In this document: positions 56,328 to 64,000 of the stretch, piece by piece
Numbering within the stretch: the first letter of the stretch is position 1
Layout: each line of letters starts with the position of its first letter
Position numbers and translations under genes: made by a program
Assembly: GCA_002794775.1 (NCBI GenBank)
Contig: NBAY01000087.1
Span: forward strand, 62,001 to 126,000
Reading direction: 5' to 3'
From: Porodaedalea pini
Taxonomy: Eukaryota; Basidiomycota; Agaricomycetes; Hymenochaetales; Hymenochaetaceae
DNA length: 64,000 bases
The notes under the pieces: model-generated
The model's input: the letters and a program-made list of their open reading frames with translations, nothing else
Database searches by the model: none
What the model was told of the DNA's origin: nothing

Positions 56328-59190
56328 GGCTCTCATCGTCTTCCCATTTCCGACGCGGAGCCGATGCTGCTTCCGAGTGACCACTTCATCACCCTCGAAA
56401 CGAACGTCTGATCCTCAATTCCTGCCTCACGCCACGCATTGCATCGCCGATGCACTGCACAACATGACATACAAGCTTCTCGCTTGCTCGCTAGCCTCGT
56501 CCTGTGACACCGGTAGCGGCGCTCTCGACCACGACGGACCGACCCCTCTTCTCGCGCACCTGTGCACGAACATTCGACAGACCACATCATTTACGCGCAG
56601 CTTACGCTCCTTCCCGCCGGGCCTCCTCCATTCGTGAATCCCTTATTGACGCCGACGAGGCGCTTTGACATCATCTTTACTCTATTTTCTAGATTCGGCT
56701 TATCTCACGGCGCGTGCTGCTCTTGCAAGTGCGGGGTATGCCGTATTTTATTTATGCGAGCGCGTGGACCGGGGTGGTTCTCGATGGGTTCTCTTGGACT
56801 CCGTGAGGCGAGCGAGCGAACGGGCGGTCCTCCGGGATCTCCGTGCGCTTCTTGCTTTCCCTGATGTTTTGTGTGTCCCGTGCTTTGCTCGTTCTAGCCG
56901 GATTCGGTTTGTTTGTTCCCTGCCATTGTTATTCGCCCCCTTTTTCTTTGTGCCTTTGCTCTGCACTCGTGTTTTGTTCCTGTTTTTCCTGCTTTCTTCA
57001 TCTTTCCCTGTTGTCTTTTCTTCACATATTTTCATTTTTTTTCGCATCTCACCTTTCTCACTCGAATCTGCATCGCAATTCTAAACCAACATCAAAACAC
57101 ATATAACTCCACATCACGTCCAATGTATCCATGATCTCGCCACGACTACCGTGTTTCATCTCTCCATCCATGCATTTCATTTTGCCTTTCTTCCCACTGT
57201 CTCCACTCTACGCCAACGCTCATCATAATCACAACTGAATTAATTCGCTATGCTATTCCATTCATCTGTCTGTCTGTGCCTCTTTCTTCCCTTTTCCTAT
57301 TCTTCGTTTCTTCGTCCTCCGCATCTTTCGTGTCTTGTGATCATCTGTCCTGCTCGTGTTTTTGATTCTTTGATGCTTCGCTACCTTGATGCTTTGATAT
57401 TTTGATACAATGATAGACGCTGTTGTTCGTTGTCGTCGTACTGATCATGTGCTCCGGGCCAAATGTTTTGTTTACACGTTCCCCACTCGGCGTACGTGTA
57501 CGTGTCCGCCCCCCTGTTTGCGCGCGTGTTTGATGTTGGTGTTGGTGTGGTGCGGTGTGGTGCGGTGTGGATCCCCCCCTTGTGTTTGATCTCTGATCTG
57601 CGGCCCTCTGAATCTGATTAATATTTGTGTCCCCCCCCACCCCTCTTCTGTCACGGCACTAGTACTCATGATCACGCTGATGTATCCTCGGGCCAATAGT
57701 ACTCGTACTCGCGATCGTACGACCTTTGACTAGTACTAGTACTCTGGGCGTACAAATGTCACGGTTATGTATCATGATCCCGGCGCCCCCCCCCCCCTCC
57801 CCCGCCTCGTTTTTTCTGTCTTCGTGTTTCCGCGTTCGTATATATAATAATATATGACCCTGACGACCCCCGCGTTGTACCCCCCCCCCCCCCCATTAAT
57901 AATATTAATAATATTCCCCCGCACCGCGTGCAGCCCCCTTCTTCCCCGGGTTTGTACCGAGCGTGTGGGGGCTTGTGGGGCGCTGTCACTAGCATTGAGC
58001 CATTAATATTAATATTGACGAAGAGGCCTAGGCCTTGTCTTGGTGTGGACGTATACGATGATACTACATGATACATCCTCCATGGACGGCAAGTCAAGAG
58101 ATGCTATGTGTTTTGTTGGAGATCCGAGTGCATACATGTCACATTGTCCTTCCCTACTTTTATTGCTCTCTTAAGCTTGTGGGTATCTTCGACTTGACTA
58201 GGACTCAATTCATCGCAATGCCCCCCCCCCCCCCCCTTCCCCCTTCCCCCTTCAATGAGAAGCAAAACACTTCAAGGTGATCCGCACACGCACAAGAGAA
58301 AAAGAAACAAAGACAAAAAAACAAACTCCATTTCATTATTCCATTCATCTCTTTTCCCCATTTCTTTTTGCTTCAATATGAGTGGAAAAAAGGGGCGTAG
58401 AAATACAAAAAAAAAAAGACGAACAAAACAGTAATGCGAGGGAGGTGATTCGACGATATCAAACAAATCGAATGCAAGGACGGCAAAGCATGGCATGAAA
58501 CGAAAACGAGGCATAGCGTGGTAAGAGGCATACGTATGTGAGTCATATGAGTCAAAAAGAAAAGAGAGAAAACAGAAAGAACATAAAGGGCGAGGGGCCG
58601 TCGCTGGCAAGGAAAGAAAGGAACAAAAAGAAAAAGGATAAAGAAGAGAACACGGCGGGGCCACAGACGCACGCCGTATAGCGATATGGATATCTTACAA
58701 GAAAAGGAAGAATAAAGGGAGCAAGAATAAAGAAACGGGTCCAAAAAAAGCGAGAAAGAGATGAGTTGGGGGTGGGATGGGCGTGCAGCGGGTAGGAGGA
58801 ATGGAGGGGAAGAGGGAGTCGGGAATAAGGCTCGGGGTGTGGGAGTAAACGTAAGAGTAAAGGCGGCGTAAAAAGCAACGCAGCGCAGTCAAAAAAAAAA
58901 AAGAAACCAAAAACCAAACGCCAAGTCATCAAGAAAAAAGAAAGGATGAAAAAAGGAGAAACGTTGTAAGTATACCACATGTAGACGCAATAGTCCCTGT
59001 CCGTGGATGGTAGATATGGGGTTCGGCAGAAAAAATAAGCCGGGAGACGGTGGTAAGATAGAATGTAAAATGGGGAGAGGAAGGGCAAGAGAGGTCCAGA
59101 TAGTACTGTCCATCCGGATTTTAGGTTGCTGGCTCTCGGAGCTCAACCACGGGAGCTCAACCGCGGTAGGGGTGCACGGCTCGCGTCTCC
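56328..59190. other. Non-coding region with mirrored pyrimidine bias and C homopolymers
   Basis: Plus strand is C/T-rich from about 56640 to 57400 and A/G-rich from about 58270 to 58960, so each flanking gene would have a pyrimidine-rich 3' flank. C runs of 8-16 lie near 57628, 57786, 57881 and 58220. Long ORFs here are low-complexity shadows. AT-rich TTAATATT repeats occur at 57895-57915 and 58001-58016. Confidence 0.6.
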
Positions 59191-60298
59191 TCACGCAGAG
59201 GCAGGCTTCGCGAAGACTAGTTCGCACATGCCATCCGGCCGGCACTCGACTCCGCACAGCACTGTCCTTCCACAAAGGAAGTCCACGCGTCTCACGCCGG
59301 CATCCCACTCCCTCTGGCTCCCGGCCCTCTCACATCTCTTCGAGTACGCCTCCGCGACGCGCCGCTGCGCACCTGATCCGGCACCGAGCCCGTCCCACTC
59401 ACGGCGCGAAACGGGCGCTCGGAGGGAAGAGTAGACGGCGTGCAGGACGTCAAGGTTCGTGAGTGCTGTGTGCGCTGGGTCGGTCGCGCTCATGCTTACG
59501 GCATTGATCGACCAGTCGCGTGGGAGGGCGACAGGTGTCGAGCTGGGAAGGGAAAGGGTGAGGGAGGGCACGAACGGACGCGTCGCGGGCAAAGCAAGCG
59601 TGTGTGCAGGGACCGGCTGAGGCGGGGCACGCGAACGGCGGGTGAGCGAAGCGAGCAAAGAGGTCGGCGGCGGCGCAAGAATGTTGTCATGCGCCGGGGC
59701 ACGCGTCACGTCGTACAAAATCGCGGGCGCACCATTGCTCGCGCTGGAACACGCCAGTTGGCGGTGGATCTTCAGCGAGGGGGCAAAGGTCGACCCGGAG
59801 GGCGGGCCCTGCCAGGTTGCACGGCGCGTCGCGTTGGGGCGCGTTAATGAGTGCGTCGAAGGTTCACGGTGGTGCGAGGAAGAAGAGGAGACGCGGGAGC
59901 GCGCTTGCTCGCGTCCGCGAGAGTGATGGTCCGAGGCAGAACCAACGGAAGCGATGTTGGCCGGTACGACAGAGGCGAAGTCCGGGGGGTAGCGGCCAAC
60001 TGCGGGCGGGGTGACGTTCAAATGTGAGTAAAAAAATAAAAGTACACAGACGAGACAAAAGAAAATTTCACGTACCTGAGCCATGCCGACTATGTGACCG
60101 CGCAACCTCGTGCTCGCGGTGGTGGGTACTCGCCGAGCGGCGGTGCGGCGGGCGGGTGTTACGCGGCTCAGAGTAGGCCGAGCCGAGCGGGACGGCGACG
60201 GGGCCTGCGAAGCTCCTGCTGCGCTTGCGCGCCATAAGGGCTGCAGACGCGTCGGACGCGTAGTGCTCAGCGGGAAGACGGCGGGAGTTGGCGAGCAT
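59191..60298 (-). CDS. DUF6699 domain protein (343 aa)
   Basis: Two exons (60298-60076 and 59999-59191, downward) join across a 76-bp intron to a 344-codon frame. The N-terminal 90 residues are Ser/Arg/His-rich and probably disordered. The C-terminal domain has ILYDVTRAP, PRDWSINAVSMSA, TNLDVLHAVYSSLRAPVSRREWDGL, RRVAEAYSKRCERAG and GVRRVDFLCGRTVLCGVE, the signature order of basidiomycete DUF6699 proteins, whose function is unknown. A TATATAA box on the minus strand near 60497 lies about 200 bp upstream of the ATG. It converges on the metacaspase gene across the pyrimidine-rich region. Confidence 0.85.
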
Positions 60299-60489
60299 TG
60301 TACGTGTGCGTTGGCGTTGGTGTTATGTATGAGTGCAGCGGGTGGTGGGCGTTACGGAAAAATACAGAACGTCGGCCACAGAGTTGTATGGACGTGTCGT
60401 GAGCCAGACGTGGGCGTTGTTGGTGGTAGGTAATGAGGTCGAGCGTCGGGCGACGGGAGGGATGAAGAGGGGCCATGGCAGTTGTACGC

Positions 60490-60503
60490 GGTGGGTTTAT
60501 ATA
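60490..60503 (-). promoter_or_regulatory. TATA-like box upstream of the DUF6699 gene
   Basis: TTATATAAAC reads on the minus strand about 200 bp before ATG 60298, embedded in GC-richer sequence. Confidence 0.4.
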
Positions 60504-63500
60504 AGAACTGTGGACGAGAGAGAGAGTGGCGATCGAGCGTGAGTGGCAACCCCCGATTATGAGCTGTCCTTGCAGTGCTCGCACGTGGCGAGGCCTCGAT
60601 TCAATTCACATTCCAGACTGTCGGCTCATTATGTAACCACACTTGCCTCATTCGGCCAGCCCTCTCGCGTCACCTTTTGTCCCTCCTTGATCATCCTCCT
60701 CAGCCATGGCCACACTCCTGGAATCCACTTTGCACTCTCTCAGAATAGCTTCCGGCTCCCGCGCCTCCCCCGCGCCCGAGAGTGAGAGAGCGACCAACGA
60801 CAACGTGGGGGCAGCCCCAACGACGTCGGCCACGAAAAAACAAAAAGCAAATCGCAGTTCCAGACCAAATCTAATTTTTGTCTTGTCGATGCCGTACATA
60901 TAGCCGTGGCATGCCGTGGGCCCCCCTCCCAACGCGATGCGATGCGCGTTGAGCTCAACCGAAGGGAAGTTCACCAGAAGAAACCCAAAAACGATGGCCA
61001 GCCCAAATACGGAAACTCGGCGCCTTTCCTATTCCTCCCGTCCATATGGCCTATCTTTGACTCTATTCCTAATCCAAACGCTGCGCATGAGTACGAGTGA
61101 CGTCGTCCCCCCCCTATACGCGTTCTCACCACTAATTGAGCGAAGCCCCCCATTCAAGCTCGCGCTAAATCTGTGTCCGCGCTCTGAATGTGGCTATGAT
61201 GAACAGCGAACACTGACACTGACACTGAACTGAAGAGCCCAGTTCATTTCCGAGCTCGGCGCGTCTTGCGTCTAATCCTATTCTTGTCTCTTTGTAAGTT
61301 TTCGCTGCCATGCCATGCCATCACCAAGGCTTCTTCGCGATCATGACTCAATTACGCGCAGAACCCATATGAATTCGTCTATGCGCTCAGTCAGCCTGCA
61401 TCCTACTTACAGCTAAAGTATCTGCAACGGCAGTCCGCATTCAAGGCACTAGCCACCATAAACAAATCCAGAATGCCCGCCACGCCATCCCCTTACGCGC
61501 AGGCGGCGTAGAAAACGACCAACGAACAAACCGCACCGCGAATTCCAGAACGGACAAAGTCAAAGGCCCAGACCAATCGAAGCAACCCCCGTCTACGCGC
61601 GCGCCCACCCGACGCGACCGCGCCGGCGGCGTCCTCCCCTCCCTCCAAATAAGGCAAGCCAGAACTCGAATATCGTATGTAAAAGAAAAGAAAAGAAACG
61701 AAACCTCCCTCTCGAAATAACTTGTGGAAAAGCCCGGGCCCACGTGTGCGCGATGCTCGACGAGCCCGGTCTAAGGAAAGCCCGTGCCCGTTCTCCCGAA
61801 CTAAACTGTACGCATGTAATGCTTATCCCCTCCAGGCACGTCCTTATCCAAACGAACGCAGGAAAACTCTACTCTAGATCTATTCCGTCCCGACGCGGAC
61901 GCGTTTGTGTGTTTTCTCCCATTCAGTTCCACTCGATCACGAGCGCGCGAAGCTCGGTCCTCACGGACGGGAGAACGGATTTAGGACACACACGCCCCCA
62001 CCCCTTAAAAAAAACTTGATCAACAACATTTTCCGACATTTCTGACATTTTTCTTTCCAGAAAGGACTCGACGGGGGAGCGAGCCATGGCGGATTCCGGA
62101 CGTGACGCCCCTCACAACTCCAAGTGCCAAGCGTGCACGGATAAGGCCTAGGGTTGGGACAATGTTGAGTAGAAGCCATGCGCTGCCAGCGGACAGCGAA
62201 CGGGAAACAGCAAGGGTCGCATCTTTCAGCGTCCATATTGATCGGCGCCAAGCCCACAACATGACGCTGAGGGTGTGGTTCGGAGTCTGAGTCAAGGGAG
62301 GGGAATAGCAACTAAGCAAGGGGTCGGCATCATGGCCTACGAATTCCACTCGAGCGCTGTCTCAGAACCCAACGTCAGCGCCAGGGAAGAAGCAGAAAAC
62401 GGACAGAAGAAGAACGGAAGTCGCGATTCGAGTGGGTCCACGTTCGCGTTCGCGGGAAGCCCACGCCAATATTAATCGTGTCGATAAGATTGTGGAGCTG
62501 GCACACTAGTACTATACGCCCCGCACGGCACGGGAAGTCGGATCTCCCAATAATTATATGGGATATAGAGTTGAGAGTTGAGTTTGCACCATTAATATTC
62601 CATTCATTCAGATAGAAGAGGAATACAGTTACACTAATAGACCCCGCAGCATCATACATCATGCATCAGCGCCCTGAGACTCACTGAGAGAACGGCACGG
62701 GCGGACGTCGCCGTCGGCGCTCCCTCAACGCCTGCGCAAAAAAAAAGTTGATGTTCTCTAACTGAAAACCGAGAGAGAGACTCAGAGAAGATGGTTGGCG
62801 CAGATCGAGGGTATCTCCTCTACGGGTATCCAGTACGTAGCGCTCGCCCACTGCGATAGAAGACTTCCTCCACAAATTACAGGGTAGAGCTGGTAAAATC
62901 AAATACGAAGCAAGGAAGCAGGCTGTTGACTGAGTCAGCGTACGTACGTATAAGCCAGAGACACAAGAATAAACAGCAGCGTGTTTGAAATCGATTCAAT
63001 GGATTTAGAACGAGGGTACAAGCTCGCGCATGTCGAGCGTCACTTGCGACGCATATCTGAGTCATACGCAGTCCTTCGTCCTTCAAAGTCGTCTCACATT
63101 TCTTGGGAGTGGTCATCTGAGCAAAGCACAAACACAAGGACGTCCACGCATCACGTCGACAACGAAAGAAAGAAAAAAAGCACCCTTGAACGACGAAAAG
63201 CAGTTGAAGCTTGTCCAAAAGGGCCAGCAGCAAGGCTCGGCTAACGCAGGTCCACAGAAAAAGCACACACAGAGCACGCGCTCGTGACCTCTCAGAGCCT
63301 TCCCCAGAACGCCACGTGCGTGAATTATATCCACCGAAAGTTGCGTCAGAATTCACTGTGGAAATGCCTCCGGTACTTTTCGTTAGCTCTATCTCAATTA
63401 CCCCGCATGATGCTGAGTAGGCTGAAGGTAGATCCACGACTCAGCAGACCACCTATGCCTGAACCGTATTTCACTATTGCTAATTGACGCGTAACAGATG

Positions 63501-64000
63501 AGAAGCTGCAATTCAGCATGGACGCCATCCTGGCTAAATTTACTTGGAAGCCGAAAGGCGAACACGCTAGAACTTAGAAGGGCACGAAGACGGAGAAGGC
63601 ACGCCGGACACCGTGCAGACACAGCTCAGGCAACTCAAGGCTTGTCCCGTCCAATGTAGTAAGAGACGCTGTTGCCGACTGCAGAGACACGGGCTAGAAC
63701 ACCAGACGCCGCTGACCGCGGAGATCGACAGTCCACCAGAAATTTTCAGACGAAGCAAAGCACTCGGAAGGAGGCGGTACAAAACAAGGCATACCGAGTC
63801 TCATCTTCGCGCACGTTTGCGGATTCTTGCATCGTGGCGCACTGCATCTTGGATGCTCGCGCTCGCTGGATTGACGGCATCATCCACGAACCATACGTGT
63901 GTGCGAGCCTGAGTCAACTATACATCCTGCGGCCTTCCTGCGGCCCACCGTAGTCAGCGAGGTGAGCTTCTGTGGCATCAAGCCCGGCCAGGCCCGGCCA
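60504..64000. other. Right-hand region without a recognised gene
   Basis: Both strands were read in all frames. ORFs up to 186 codons exist (for example minus 62877-63437), but all are Ser/Cys/Leu- or Arg-rich with no family resemblance and no supporting splice pattern. The region may be intergenic or hold genes too diverged to recognise by eye. Confidence 0.4.

Noticed and set aside
58552..59088. 178-codon minus ORF with many hydrophobic residues, possible membrane protein
   Set aside because: Phe/Leu/Ser/Pro runs come from the pyrimidine-rich strand; no start context, splice pattern or family motif.
62877..63437. 186-codon minus ORF near the right edge
   Set aside because: Cys/Leu/Phe/Arg-rich with no recognisable motif; may be chance, so it is not called a gene.

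Overview
This window comes from the nuclear genome of a mushroom-forming basidiomycete (Agaricomycetes). The genes carry many 40-75 bp GT-AG introns and very short exons. Several families are basidiomycete expansions (BTB/POZ, DUF6534, DUF6699), and the rest are fungal housekeeping genes (Mim1/TOM13, phosphofructokinase, Bqt4-like, Lsb1/Pin3-like). No rRNA, confident tRNA or CRISPR was seen.

1-13.8 kb is a mobile or accessory block. A plus-strand gene with a possible 2-oxoglutarate/Fe(II) dioxygenase core (1.3-5.35 kb) is broken by two in-frame TGA codons. Convergent to it is a minus-strand DDE integrase-core gene whose first exon is split by a complete Ty3/gypsy chromovirus (6920-13175). The retroelement has apparently identical 423-bp LTRs, a 5-bp target duplication (CATTG), gag and pol joined by a likely -1 frameshift signal, a C-terminal chromodomain, and a primer site that copies its own LTR as in Tf1-type self-priming. 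It looks very young.

13.9-30 kb holds a BTB protein, a long gene-poor stretch, a 9-exon DHA2-type MFS transporter, a small secreted GPI-anchored protein, an NCLX-like cation/Ca2+ exchanger, an unrecognised minus-strand protein and a many-exon DUF6534 membrane protein.

30-34.3 kb is repeat-rich: an eight-unit ~48-bp tandem array, a 130-bp inverted-repeat element, short tandem repeats, a decayed HMG-box gene fragment and a tRNA-like SINE head.

35-60.3 kb is a compact conserved block: Mim1, an SH3 protein, a C2H2 zinc-finger ORF, a dead S9 peptidase, a Bqt4-like APSES protein, a Wss1-type WLM protease (two apparent frameshifts) divergent from 6-phosphofructokinase, a MINDY deubiquitinase ending in a CaaX box, a metacaspase and a DUF6699 protein. 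A 2.8-kb poly-C/pyrimidine-rich region lies between the last two. I recognise no gene in 60.3-64 kb.

Exon coordinates were derived by hand from splice sites and reading frame. Where stated, exon lengths sum to an open frame. Functions come from remembered family motifs, not from searches.
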